Below, piece after piece: positions 1 to 11,219 of a stretch of 64,000 nt of DNA. The translations under genes and the position numbers were made by a program. Within the stretch, counting starts at the first letter, position 1; the number at the start of each line of letters is the position of its first letter. Under the pieces are notes generated by a model that did no database searches, was not told the DNA's origin, and saw only the letters and a program-made list of their open reading frames with translations. The DNA is from Thereva unica (lineage: Eukaryota > Arthropoda > Insecta > Diptera > Therevidae). Where the stretch lies: assembly GCA_949987705.1 (NCBI GenBank), contig OX465282.1, positions 5,878,501 to 5,942,500 on the forward strand. Reading direction: 5' to 3'.

Positions 1-37
1 TGATGCGTAATTGAGTGATGATGAAATGATGAATTCG

Positions 38-290
38 ACTATGACTACGTGGACTCTGCACTATCATTTAGCACAGTGAAATTTTGGGCAGCTGAATTTA
101 AATGTGGCCATGAGAGCTTGGGAGCCGATGAACTTTCGGGACAGCCAAAAACTGCAACTACTGATTTTCACAAAAACACTCATATCGACCCACTGAAACG
201 ACTGTCAAATAACAACTGCGCGTCCAAAATGGCTGAAACTGTGATGAGTAACTATCAAAAGATGCACAAGTACATTCATTAGCTTTTCTT
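38..290 (+). pseudogene. mariner transposase N-terminal remnant
   Basis: This reads like the paired helix-turn-helix DNA-binding region of a mariner transposase. The phrase SALSFSTVKFWAAEFKCG followed by SGQPKTATT matches the usual order of the second helix-turn-helix and the linker of mariner-type proteins. A later stretch, SNYQKMHKYIH, fits the end of the DNA-binding domain. The frame stops near base 282 and no catalytic DDD domain follows, so only about 75 codons survive of a protein normally near 340 residues. The 5' end may lie outside the window. It is a dead fragment with no visible terminal inverted repeat nearby. Confidence 0.75.
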
Positions 291-299
291 GACGAGTGC

Positions 300-2630
300 T
301 GCCATCTTCACGTTGACGTCGGAAACTTTTCAGACCATCCTTTAACCAATCTTCTTCAATAAAGAAGAACTCCTTCCTTCAGGAAGTTTGAGTCTCTCTT
401 AATGTCCACCCCCCCCCCCCCCCTTCACACACAGCTCCACGAATCTAAACGGCCCCGAACAAGCCAAAACCTCACCGTGTGTTGTATATACTCGTGGCGC
501 ATTTAAAATTAATCCAAAATCCATGAGGCTGAGCTATAGAACCATTTACTGGGTCATTCGCATGTGGAGAAGCCCGGAGCCAAATGTCGCCGAGCGCTCC
601 ATTAAACTCGCCTATATTCTTGCATGAATGCTGGAATGAACTGATCGGCTCGTAGCTCCATGGTGAGTATGGCCTTATGCTCGGGGACCTTTAGAAATAA
701 TTTCACATGATTCTAGTATCATTTAACTAAAACTAATCAATTTCATATTGTCGACAGATAGTATATAAAATCCTATTCACATTTGGTACTTAAAGGTGTT
801 GTGGGGCAGTAGTGTTTCTGTTAAGTTAATGCTCAAAATTTTTCAATTTTTTCCTAGCAAATTTATTCCACTGTAATGCCGGCATCGGTCGTCTAGGGCA
901 CCGGGCCACTATTACTACGGTTACGGTCTGTGCTTCAATTTCACGCAGCGGCATAATCCTTCGTCTTTGTTTTACCTAAGATAACATAAATTTTTTCTTG
1001 TTTCTTTTGCGTCTTGTTCTTGCGTCTCTTAGCTCAATGACCGGCGAAATAAAATCTCGTATTGGCGTTAATCGCCTTTTACCCCTCTCTTTACCACGAT
1101 ACTGACTAGAGCATGCTGTCAAACATTTCACCCGAACTCTAACCTCTAGTCTAGTGTAGATATCACCCAAAACACGAAACGTACTTGTAACGAATCTTTT
1201 TAGTTAAAAATAAAAATCACGAGTCCTACTCGTGTTTACCATTTTTGCAATAGTTGTATTAGTATTCACCTCACAAAAAGAAGCGTGCATTTAATCATTA
1301 GGAAAAAGTTGTTTGTTTTTACTATATTCATTATTAAGTCTTAATTGATTCGGAAGAGCTCGATTTGTTGCTCATAAATAACAGTTTTGTAATACCGAAG
1401 AATATATATAGATCATGGTTGTTGCACATCACCACCTAATAACAATCATGGTGCAATCGATGGTAAAAAAAGAAAAAACAAGACAGCCAACAATTTAGTA
1501 AAATCTTTCCCAATGCCCGTAAAAGAATTTCAATTCGTTCACAGTATTTCTCAGCATCAATAACGAAATTTTATCCTTTATTTAAAACGAAATAAACTAT
1601 GACAAATCGCGCGCGCACTGTGCACTCTTTTCCACTCAAACAAATTGAGATCGAGGTGAACTTGTGTCGGAGTCACACTCAACATCCGTACCACATGATC
1701 CATCACGTTACCAAGAAAATCATGAATTCAAGAATGATTTCCTCAACAACATGACGCCACCGCATCGCCGCATATCCCCACGGGCCCAAGAAATTGTTCA
1801 ATGATAACAATAAACAGCCGACATTTTTCCCCGTCCTTTTAATATAATTTTTTTTTTATTTTTTCAGCTCACCCTGGATTTACCAAGAAATCAACTTTAT
1901 TTAAATTCATTCATTTTCAACCTTCAGATAAATTTTTCGATGTCGTGTGTGCATTTGCGCTGCGCCCATGGGTCGATCATGCCATTTCAGAATCAGAATT
2001 TTGTAACCGACTGTATGTGCGCCTGCAACAGCCATGGATGCTATTGCATTTTAGTGCACCAACTGCATTTTGTGCCGACTGCAATTGGCCTATAGCCTGT
2101 TCTGCCGCTGTGAACAGGAAGCTGAGTGATTTCCCCGTTGCACATTGCACTTACGTGCTCGCTGATCGGACTGACATGTTCACCTTGGATGCAGCTCGGC
2201 ATTTCGTCAATTTCACCGACAACGATGTCGCCTCTTGACGACGGGTAGAAGTTTTTCTTTGAAATGTAAAACGATCGCGACAAAAATGAAAACGGTTTTC
2301 CTGGGAATTCATTAATTATAATACCAATCATCATTAGGTGGCACCAAGGTAGCCTGATGGCGATATTGGCTGATAATAGCCGCCAGGTTTTTGCCCATTT
2401 TTTCAGGTGATTAAAATCGAATTGAATTAGAATTTGCTGCAGGGCATAAGTGTGTGGTCATTGAACGTTAATTGTATTTGCAGATAATTTTATGAATTAG
2501 CAGCAAATTCCTAAAATAGTTTAACTATTGTTGTCCTCGCAGGAAATAACGAAAAATATTGTGTGAAAACGAAAGTAAGTTGCTGGATGGCAGGAGAAAG
2601 AGAAAATGCAACAAGTGAAAAGATGAAGGA
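300..2630. other. intergenic, no recognisable gene
   Basis: I see no supportable gene. The stretch holds a run of 15 C at 409-423 and AT-rich sequence. The overlapping 97-codon frames near 1945-2334 on both strands show no family resemblance and no supporting signals. Confidence 0.5.
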
Positions 2631-2635
2631 CCATG

Positions 2636-2722
2636 CCGCAGAGTCGACTTGAATCACGGATTTCTGGGTTGGTAATTGCGCACCTTAACACCTAGGCTAC
2701 CGAGGCTGACCATATCAAGATC
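2636..2722 (-). mobile_element. tRNA-derived SINE copy (family T, copy 1)
   Basis: Read on the minus strand this has an A-box-like GGTAGCCTAGGTGTTAAGG about 50 bases before a B-box-like GTGATTCAAGTCG, the spacing of a tRNA-type RNA polymerase III promoter. The same arrangement and similar downstream words (CT.C..CATGGTCCTTC) recur at about 30690, 43790, 45950 and 46695. That argues for a dispersed tRNA-derived SINE rather than a decayed tRNA gene. The tail is not clearly delimited. Confidence 0.55.
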
Positions 2723-2886
2723 ATAATGATCGCACGATCGATGAATGTGAAGACTGTTCCATTGCACAGTGTGATTTATGTTCCAGGCTGGTGAATACAA
2801 TTTGCAATGTAGCATGACTACGTGTCCAAAGAATGCGCCTGTCACACTGGAATGCACGCTCCCGCTACAGGCATGAACATCTAGAA

Positions 2887-3026
2887 CACGGCTGCCGTTT
2901 TTCGAAGTGGTCTCCCAACTAAGTACAAACCACGTCCACTGCTGCTTGACCTAGACAATCGATCGAGAAACAGTCTACTGAGTATGCTAATGGGACACTT
3001 TATGGTCACCAAGCTAATTGCCCGTT
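2887..3026 (-). mobile_element. 5S-rRNA-like SINE copy 1
   Basis: On the minus strand the sequence contains GGTCAAGCAGCAGTGGACG and GTGGTTTGTACTTAGTTGGG, the order and spacing of the internal A box, intermediate element and C box of metazoan 5S rRNA genes (compare AAGCAGC...GGTTAGTACTTAGATGGG). Upstream it reads TTGGTGACCATAAAG, resembling the 5S 5' region, with about a dozen extra bases before the loop region. The leader AACGGGCAATTA before it is shared with the copy at 13414. It is too diverged to be a working 5S gene. A SINE3-type retroposon with a 5S-derived promoter is the best reading. Confidence 0.65.
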
Positions 3027-3190
3027 TTTTCATCTTATACAATTTTTTAAGGCCCCAATTTTGCTTCCTTTAGTCTTCTAGCGTTCTGTGCTTTCCTTTG
3101 AGCTATTCCATGCGCCTTTTGTTGGCATCCATGCCTGTAGCCGGCTGCATTTGGAAAAGCAGAATTTTTACTCATGCGTACCGTGTCTGT

Positions 3191-3487
3191 GTTGTTGACG
3201 ACCCACAACTATCAACTTTAATAAAACTTAACAGACTGAGACGCCGGCCACGAAATCAGGATGGAGGACAATCGTATCCCAAAACGGCTTATAGCCTCAG
3301 AAATTTCGGGAAGTAGGCCAGTAGGTAGACCCAGGAGGAGTTGAATAGACTCTGCGACGGCTGACGCGGAAGCAATACTTAACATCCGAAACTGGAGACA
3401 TGCTGCAAGGGACCGTCAAACTTGTAGAAATGCCCTAGAGGGGGCCAAGGCTCGATTTGGGCTGTAGCGCCATTAGATGGATGAATG
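3191..3487 (+). mobile_element. 5'-truncated LINE (family A) C-terminal copy
   Basis: This 297-bp insert encodes the last roughly 90 codons of a LINE reverse transcriptase. It begins at DDPQLSTLIKLNRLR, shifts frame, then reads AGHEIRMEDNRIPKRL, SRPVGRPRRS, a stop, and RNWRHAARDRQTCRNA ending at KARFGL-stop. The first words match the end of the long LINE reading frame at 58264-59523, so both belong to one family, called A here. The copy is bounded by a 13-bp duplication with one mismatch, GTACCGTGTCTGT at 3178-3190 and GTACCGTGACTGT at 3488-3500. The 3' end is a short ATGGATGAATG tail rather than poly-A. Two disruptions make it a pseudogene copy. Confidence 0.8.
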
Positions 3488-3500
3488 GTACCGTGACTGT

Positions 3501-5060
3501 TTCATGGTAAGATTTACAATACCAGTCCGTCATTTCGTTGGTTAAATCATGTTGTACAATCTAGCAGTAGCCCTAGTTCAAGGAATTGAACAGGTTTGAG
3601 ATTATAAGAAGTCAGATATTGATTTCGATGAACACTGCGTTTGAACTAGAAGACCATTTTTGGGTCGAAGTTGCTTTGTGGGCGTCAATACATTTCAGCG
3701 CATCTGCATCTGTTGCAATCATTGCCTTACCCGTTACCTTCTCTTTAAAGAGTTAAATTTAGACCATATGTATAAATAGTTTCTGTACTCGATTGGACTT
3801 TTGAGAACTTCTTTCAAAGGTATAAAAGATCTGTCATTTTTTCAATGCAAGTTCGAGTCGATTTCGATTTCGGAATTGATAGAATAGTCTTGCGTTTTAT
3901 TTGTCATGGTTTAAAGCCCTAGGAGATAAATGGCTCTCGTGTTTGCCTAGGATCAAAACATGTAATTGAGTATTTTCGGTTGGTTGCTCGAAAAGGCCGA
4001 CCTCCGATCCTCATAAAACATTTGAAGATACCCCCAAAAAATCACCATCAAGACGATACCCCAGGCCTCAAGAGTAGGACTGGCTTACCGATGCGTCGTG
4101 TAGTGGTAAGACACCGTATATCACTTAAACTCATACACCACCTGCACGGAAGCACCTAGGAAAATCTAGGGTACCTTTCCTTTGGTCCAATTAGGTAGGT
4201 TGGACGGTGGATGGAACATCACTTTGTTTTTCTGAATTGTCTGGCACCAAGTTTCCATGTTGAATTCCAGCAGGGGCTGCCAGAGCAGTCCCCAACCGAG
4301 GCATGGCCCCCTCAGTATTTTTCGACCTCCTTCAGATAGTCTAGTGAATCAGCGGAATATCTCTTTGCGATCCAACGGGTCAAGTCAAAGGCAATGTGGT
4401 ATTGCTGGATGTTCCACTTGATGAATTGGAATATGATATCGATTGGTTGTGTTGGAGCTTATAGAGATTCAGAGGGGGACAATAGGGTATTGTCTTCAGC
4501 CAAATCCTTGTTCTTTTTGTGTTTTCCTTTCTTTCCTTGCTCTACCGTTGCCAGACCTTATCAGAATCAGATTGAGCGTAGTATATGAAGCATGGGACTC
4601 AGGGTCATGGGTCGAGCCACATGTTCTTGTATACTACTGAAAGTTATACCAGTTGGTGTTTTACGGCTCCACCCCCCCCCCCCCCCCCCCCTCCATTATA
4701 ATAGCGCACCTATTCCATTTTTCGAAATCCACCCTGTAGCCAGGATTGATTTGAAATTTTTGTTGCTTGGGCTGTATGTTGGTTGCTATGTCCGTGAACA
4801 CAGGCGTGAAAATTCAAGGCTATTACAGCGTTAAATTAAAGTCCCACCCCCGCTTCTCACGTTTTTCTGCCGTTTTCAAGCGTCATGTGAGTTTCGTCAA
4901 TTATTCTTTTGGTCTAGTTTGGGATCGTTCGTGGCTTAGTAGTTTTAGATTCATCCTTTGCATTTTGTAGTGTCCAGTCTGTTATTTTCTTTTAGTCTTG
5001 GATTCATCCGGTACGTTTAAATCTCTTTTACTAAGAAAATGTTATTTGAGTATCTATGAA
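3501..5060. other. intergenic, no recognisable gene
   Basis: Nothing supportable is seen. A run of 20 C occupies 4672-4691, and the small frames at 4394-4970 overlap one another on the same strand without family resemblance. Confidence 0.5.
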
Positions 5061-5394
5061 AATACCAATGCTGCAACTTTTACTGTGTTTCCATGAGCCT
5101 AGGTAGAGTTTTCGTTGAGTAAACAGAGAAAGCTTTTTCTCTAAGTTAACTCGAAGCTGTTTCCATGGCAGTTCTGGGTTGAACTGACAGATAAATCTAC
5201 ATCTATATCTATAAAAATCTCGTGTCACAGTGTTTGTTACCGTACTCCTCCGAAACGGGTTGACCAATTTGCATGAAATTTTTTGTGTATATTGGGTAGG
5301 TCTGAGAATAGGTCGTAGGCTATTTTTTATACCTTTAACCAAAAAAACAGCTGCAAAATCCAAACAAAAATGGTAATTTTAGGAATTTTCACTT

Positions 5395-5541
5395 CATTTT
5401 AGTTTCAATAGCTTCATGGCCTACCTATTGTTTGACAAATGTAAAATTGTCATTAAATTGAATCATTACATTTAATGAAAATTTCAAATTTACGCAGCTG
5501 TCAAACAATAGGTAGGCCATGACGCTATTGAAACTAAAATG
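5395..5541. repeat. inverted repeat inside Helitron A
   Basis: The arms read CATTTTAGTTTCAATAGC at the left and the complementary GCTATTGAAACTAAAATG at the right, continuing inward through GGCCTACCTATTGTTTGACA and its complement. The matching structure in Helitron B lies at 6768-6922, so it is an ancestral component of the Helitron, perhaps an older captured MITE. Confidence 0.75.
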
Positions 5542-5543
5542 AT

Positions 5544-6440
5544 CCATTGCGGCCGTCTCAAGAGGGCGGTGTACCACTTTCTTCACAACCACCTCGACAT
5601 GGGTATCAAATGAAAGAGTATGATAAGTAGAATACAATAAGCAATGCAGTATACAAAATATATCTTTAGACCCATGGCGGCCGTCTCAAGAGGGCGGGGT
5701 ACCACTTTCTTCACAACCACCTCGACATGAGTATCAAATGAAAGGGTATGATAAGTAGAATACAATAAGCAATGTAGTATACAAAATATATCTTTAGATC
5801 CATGGCGGCCGTCTCAAGAGGCCGGATTACCACTTTCTTCACAACCACCTCAACATGGGTATCAAATGAAAGGGTATGTTAAGTAGAATATAAGAAGCAA
5901 TGTAGTATACAAAATATATCTTTAGATCCATGGCGGCCGTCTCAAGAGGGCGGGGTACCACTTTCTTCACAACCACCTCGACATGGGTATCAAATGAAAG
6001 GGTATGATAAGTAGAATACAATAAGCAATGTAGTATACAAAATATATCTTTAGATCCATGGCGGCCGTCTCAAGAGGCCGGATTACCACTTTCTTCACAA
6101 CCACCTCAACATGGGTATCAAATGAAAGGGTATGTTAAGGAGAATACAATAAGCAATGTAGTATACAAAATATATCTTTAGATCCATGGCGGCCGTCTCA
6201 AGAGGCCGAATTACCACTTTCTTCACAACCACCTCGACATGGGTATCAAATGAAAGGGTATGATAAGTAGAATACAATATGTAGTATACAAAATATATCT
6301 TAAGATCCATGGCGGCCGTCTAAAGAGGCCGGATTACTACTTTCTTCACAATCCCCTCAACATGGGTATCAAATGAAAGGGTATGATAAGTAGAATACAA
6401 TAAGCAATGTAGTAGACTCAATATACCGATTCATGGCGGC
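5544..6440 (+). repeat. 128-bp minisatellite, about seven units
   Basis: Units begin CCATGGCGGCCGTCTCAAGA at 5672, 5800, 5928, 6056, 6184, 6306 and (as TCATGG) 6431; the first, with CCATTGCGG, is at 5544. Spacing is exactly 128 bp for five intervals, then 122 and 125 bp. Each unit also carries CACTTTCTTCACAACC and GGTATCAAATGAAAGGGTAT. Small reading frames with repeated 60-residue peptides on the minus strand are by-products of this array and not genes. Confidence 0.9.
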
Positions 6441-6580
6441 CGACGCAAGACCCATGTTCTTTGAGGCATTTCATCTATGTAAAATTCATATCTCGAAAAA
6501 TATTAAGTCAATGGATGGTTTTTATTGTTAACTATTGACTTATGGGTGCAGCGTAGGCGCACCGGGTCCCAGCTAGTATA

Positions 6581-7244
6581 TCTATAAAAATCTCGTGTCA
6601 CAGTGTTTGTTAGCGAACTCCTCTGAAACGGGTTGACCAATTTGTATGAAATTTTTTGGGTATATTTGGTAGGTCTGAGAATAGGTCGTAGGCTATTTTT
6701 TATACCTTTATCCAAAAAAAAAACAGCTGAAAAATCCAAAAAAATGGTAATTTTAGGAATTTTCCCTTCATTTTAGTTTCAATAGCTTTATGGCCTACCT
6801 ATTGTTTGACAGTTTCGTAAATGTAAAATTGTCATTAAACTGAATCATTACATTTAATGAAAATTTCAAATTTACGGAGCTGTCAAACAATAGGTAAGTC
6901 GTGACGATATTGAAACTACAATGAAATACAATAAGCAATATAGTATACTGAATGTACGTTAGATCCATGGCGGCCGTCTCAAGAAGGCGGATTACCACTT
7001 TCTTCACAACCCCCCTCGACATGGGTATCAAATGAAAGGGTATGATAAGTAGAATACAATAAGCATTGTAGTATGCTCAATATACCGTTAGATCCATGGC
7101 GGCCGTCTCAAGACCCATGTACCCGTTCTTTAAGGCAATTCATCTGTGTAAAATTCATATCTCAAAAAATACCAAGTCAATGGATGGTTTTAATTGGCTA
7201 TTATTGGCTTATGGGTGCAGCGAGGCGTACCTGGTCCCAGCTAG
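6581..7244 (+). mobile_element. non-autonomous Helitron, copy B
   Basis: It has the same 5' end (TCTATAAAAATCTCG) and 3' end (GGTCCCAGCTAG then T) as copy A, and the same internal inverted repeat at 6768-6922, but only about one minisatellite unit (from 6966). Its 664-bp length against 1,369 bp for copy A is explained almost entirely by the difference in unit number. It lies head to tail with copy A. Confidence 0.85.
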
Positions 7245-7325
7245 TAATTTTATATTATGTTGCCATAATTTATGTGCGGAAAATACTGAAACACACACAC
7301 TTATGCAAAACCCGGCTTAACCACA

Positions 7326-7640
7326 CTGGCTTCGTTGAGTTTACTTGGATTTAACACACCTTTACTCAATCCCCGTTTCTATGGGCGCTTAATCTAAGTA
7401 AACTCTGCATGAAAACTTAGTATCGGACTGACTTCGTTGGGTTTACTTGAATTTAACGAAATTTTACTCAATCCCCGTTTCCATGGGCGCTTAATCTCAG
7501 AAAACTCTGCATGGAAACTTAGTACTGGACTGGCTTGGTTGAGCTTACTTGAATTTAACGAAAGTTTACTCAATACCCGTTTCCATGGGGGCTTAATCTC
7601 AGTAAACTCAGGGTAAAATTTGCATGGAAACTCAGTAATT
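7326..7640. repeat. 102-bp tandem repeat, three units
   Basis: Units start at CTGGCTTCG (7326), CTGACTTCG (7428) and CTGGCTTGG (7530), with internal CCCCGTTTCCATGGGCGC and GCATGGAAACTTAGTA. Spacing is 102 bp twice. A distantly similar GTTTCCATGG stretch lies at 5085-5190, left of Helitron A, so the Helitrons may have landed in or beside this repeat. A 106-codon frame on the minus strand is an artefact of the periodicity. Confidence 0.8.
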
Positions 7641-7719
7641 GTGTAGGTTTGGAGTGCCTTCAGGCTCGCCTGTACCTTGGCTTGAAAGATATTAGCGTGA
7701 GTAGAAAGATGCAAGGACT

Positions 7720-10355
7720 GAATTATCCTCTAGAGATATATGTAGGTCTCTAGTTAGCCCCTGCCTTGTAGCTCTCTGATGAATCTTAAGATTTTGTTTG
7801 GATATATTTTTTTAGAATCTAGAACAACTGAGTGATAAAAGAGTAGTAAATCACTTTATATGAGTTTAATGGATTTTTTTCCTCATATCATTTCTTTCTA
7901 TGAATTTTAAAGTGTTATTCAACAAAGCAAAAACAAGGATGAAATAATAATAAAAAATTTTACTGCTAAAGGATATTTTTTTTATTATTTTATTATTTTT
8001 CTTTAGTAAAAGCGAAACCGCAAGCCATTAAAATATCCAATCGCGAAACAAGTTTTAACATTTTTATAATGATTACTATATGATGAAAAATAATAAAAAG
8101 AACAATGCGATCTCGAAAAATCTATTAAGAAGCAAAGATAACTTGAAATGAATAAAATAAAAAATAAAAATCTGCGTCACCTGAGTGTGAGCACTTCCAG
8201 CTTGGCACCTTTATCTTATTTCTTTTCCAATATTTTTTTTTTGTATTTATTTTTACAATAAGAAAAAGTCACCTTCAAAGACTTGTTGTTGACAAGAAGT
8301 TCCACGAAATTCTTTCTTGCGGTGTGTGGTGGAAGGTGAAGTTATGCCAGCGATTCCAAGAAGGTTGAGATAATTCACCAAAACAAGTTACCTGTAAGTT
8401 ATGGACGCATTCTGCGACGAGTTATATGTATATGAACAAGGAGGCAAAACATCCATACATACTCGAGAAGAATATTATTTTTGCATTTTTTTTTTGTTTT
8501 TGGAAATTTTGTTGCAATTCTCCCAGAAGTGAACCTTGATTATTATTATTTTTTTTTAGGTTAAACAGGGTTAAAAAAAAGAAATAAAATCCAAGAATTT
8601 TATATAATCAATAATTATTATTATTATTCATACAGAAACTAAATATTTTGTACACTAAAAACATACTCGAGGATTTATAGTATATTGCAGGCGGATGATC
8701 AGGTTTAATGCGGAAGTGGTACACAAGCACTACTAGTAAACAAAAAATAAAAAATAAATAAACAAAAAAAAAGAATAAATAAAATGTCTATATGGAAATC
8801 CCCAGGTATGAAAATATGTGCAGCCTCAGTACTCTCATAGGTAATGAATTGCAGTATATATATCAGAAGCGAAAGTTGTTTCATTAGTGACATAATTATG
8901 TTAGAATTTCATTGCAGACAGGTGCAACTGTGTTAAAATATTGTATATATTGATTTTTGTGGATCGATTTCGACCTCGATTTTTATTAGTATGTATGTAT
9001 ATTATATGGAGCTTAAGAAAGAATTTTGTTTGAAATATTAAAATATAATTCCTCCTTTAAACAATAATGATTTTGTTTTTTTACTGGGGTTTGTTGTAGT
9101 CGTGTTGACTAGACCAAAGATAATTTTTCTGCAGCAGTATTTACATCCTTGCTTTATTTATGTAGTACTATTTTCAGATTTAAAAGTGCAATGATGATCC
9201 TTGATTGGATGCCCAACTTAAGATTCCCATTCAAAAACTAAAATTTGGAATTTCTCTGGGTCGTTAATGCCACGCCGTCATAGTCAGTCTAGAAGGCAGG
9301 ACGGGAAGGCAGGATCCCGAGATCGTGGGGATTGAGACACGGGAAGTACTACATTAATGCCGTACACCACCACTGACCTGGACATGAGCGCCCCATTCGG
9401 TCATCCGTATTTGAACATGGCATCCGTATTAGAAACTCTTGGGCGGAGGCACATCGTTAGCCGCTATGCCATCTGGTCTTTCCTTTTAGTACTTCATGCT
9501 GAAAATATAGGTATCTATTGTCGATACCCACTATCCCTACCCAAACTCAATTATGATTTACAATAGTTCTATAAATTTTTTTACACCAATGCAAACATAA
9601 CATTTATCATTCACACAAATTCACTCACAGGTAAATAAAATTGAGTAGAATTAAATTAATATAATCAATCAATATACTCCAATAATGCAATTCTAACCTA
9701 TATTAACTCAAAAAAAAAAACATGTGAGGAAGAAAAACCCACCCTGGTACCATGACGTGATTCCCGGAAAAGTTCTCATCACCAATTTTTTTTTCTTTGA
9801 ACTGTTGGTTTTTTTGTCCTTTGTTTGTTTACCAATATTAGGCTAAATGCATGCAAGCTGGAAAAATAACATGGCTCGAAACAACTCAGCAATTACTCGG
9901 TAGGACACCAATTCACTACCGCAAAATGGAAGAAAACCGAACAACAATTAAAACAATTCTTTCTATCTTATAGCTATAGTTAAAATTTTACAAAAAAAAA
10001 AAAAACTTTATCCTATACGGCGTGATAGTGACACCTAGAGCTACCAGGCCTGGCGATTTCTCTCTGATGGTAGGATCGGCACGGCCCTGAGCCCTTTTTA
10101 GAAGCAAAGGTTCAGTACCGATAATGATAAGGCTAACGTATCCGAGGTTATAATGATGGATGTGATGATTTGCTTCTATTCTAAATTTAGTTTCTGTATC
10201 GTGTAACCTTTTGATATCTTCTTGTATTGCTTCTAAGTTGGTCGTAAAATTTTGTGGAATTCGTGAATAATACCTACCAGATGTTTGAAGTATTATCTTG
10301 TTCGATAATAAAAGCGATGGATGATGGAAGCCTTTGCGTTGCTGGAATAGATGTT
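7720..10355. other. intergenic, AT-rich, no recognisable gene
   Basis: This is long AT-rich sequence with A- and T-tracts and no supportable gene. Near 9744 a word AACCCACCCTGGTACCA recurs as the end of the repeat described at 12490 and 37405, and also at 21484. Confidence 0.5.
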
Positions 10356-10360
10356 TGGAT

Positions 10361-10757
10361 TAGTGATGCGCAAGACTAGTCTTGCAGTTTTGCCTTTGCT
10401 TTCACATTTAGCAAAACCCAAGCTAGACCAAGACAAGACAGGACTACAGAAGAGTGCAAGATCAAGATAGCAAGACTTTTGGCTCATCACTAAGTGTCAA
10501 AAGTTTTGAAGTGATGAGCAAAAGGTCTTACAAAAAGTCTCGCAATAAGTGTTGCAAATAGTTTTGCAGAAATTCTTGCAGTCTTGTCTTGGTCTTGCTA
10601 AATGTGCAAGACAAGACTTTTCGCTCATCACTGTAAGACTAGTGATGAGCAAAAAGTCTTGCTATCTTGATTTTGCAGTCTTGTCTTGTCCTTGTTCTAT
10701 ATTGTCTTGGTCTTGCTTTTCTTGCTAAATGTGCAAGACCAGTCTTGCTCATCATTA
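10361..10757. repeat. three adjacent short inverted-repeat elements
   Basis: Three palindromic units of about 120-130 bp lie side by side: 10361-10492, 10510-10632 and 10641-10757. Each starts with a version of AGTGATGAGCAAAAAGTCTTGC and ends with the complement (GCTCATCACT or GCTCATCATTA), and each interior is rich in CAAGAC/GTCTTG words. They look like MITEs of one family. No clear target duplication is visible around any one of them. Confidence 0.7.
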
Positions 10758-10879
10758 GTTCGGGTGATTGAACCGTCTTTGATGTTGTACTCTTTTGTGA
10801 TGTTGAAAAGGCCTATTCCAAATAGTGTTTTTGAAAAGACGGATTTTCCTCATACTACGTTGATGTTGATTTTGGTCAT

Positions 10880-11219
10880 CATGTGATAGGTAGGTCCTCC
10901 TAGGCGATTCATTGGATGTGAAAAAGAGGTATGAGGCTGTGGTAACGCATCATTCTACTTCGCTTCTGATATTGGGTAATATAAATTTCGATGCAGATTG
11001 ACGAATGCGTAGGCGATTGATGGGCAGACCGTAAAGAGCCTGTTGCCTCTCCTTATCGCTACTAGTACTACCTTTAACATTTCAAACCGGCCATCGGAGA
11101 ATAATGTTATTCCTGAAGTTGTCTTTCGATCGCTTCCTGTGAATTTTTCATATTGTTCACGGTGGAATCAATAATGGTTGGTTGGTTTTGCAGAAGTTGC
11201 AGCAAGAACTGGTCATTTC
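10880..11219 (-). pseudogene. possible degenerate envelope-like fragment of an LTR element
   Basis: On the minus strand, directly after the integrase tail, about 40 codons (roughly 11110-11225) have the spacing of polar and hydrophobic residues seen in the F-protein-like envelope of insect LTR retroelements. The frame then breaks repeatedly. The resemblance is weak and the stretch could equally be unrelated sequence. It is clearly broken and not functional. Confidence 0.2.

Larger units (their letters stand above)
5208..6576 (+). mobile_element. non-autonomous Helitron, copy A
   Basis: The element starts with TCTATAAAAATCTCG directly after an A and ends with CCCAGCTAG directly before a T, which are the TC...CTRR ends and A/T target of Helitrons. 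A short hairpin (GGTGC...GCACC) lies just before the 3' end. There is no target-site duplication, as expected for rolling-circle insertion, and no Rep/helicase coding, so it is non-autonomous. Inside are an inverted repeat (5395-5541, arms beginning CATTTTAGTTTC) and a 128-bp minisatellite. A second copy follows after only four bases (TATA). Confidence 0.85.

Noticed and set aside
4081..4175. Another tRNA-derived SINE (GTGTAGTGGTAAGACAC)
   Set aside because: An A-box-like word is present but no acceptable B box follows at the right distance.
5425..6310. Several near-identical 60-71-codon minus frames as a gene family
   Set aside because: They are translations of the 128-bp minisatellite; 128 is not a multiple of three, so the frames only appear between chance stops.
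7394..7714. 106-codon frame with a 34-residue repeat as a repeat protein
   Set aside because: The 102-bp DNA array (34 codons) creates the periodicity and no family is recognised.
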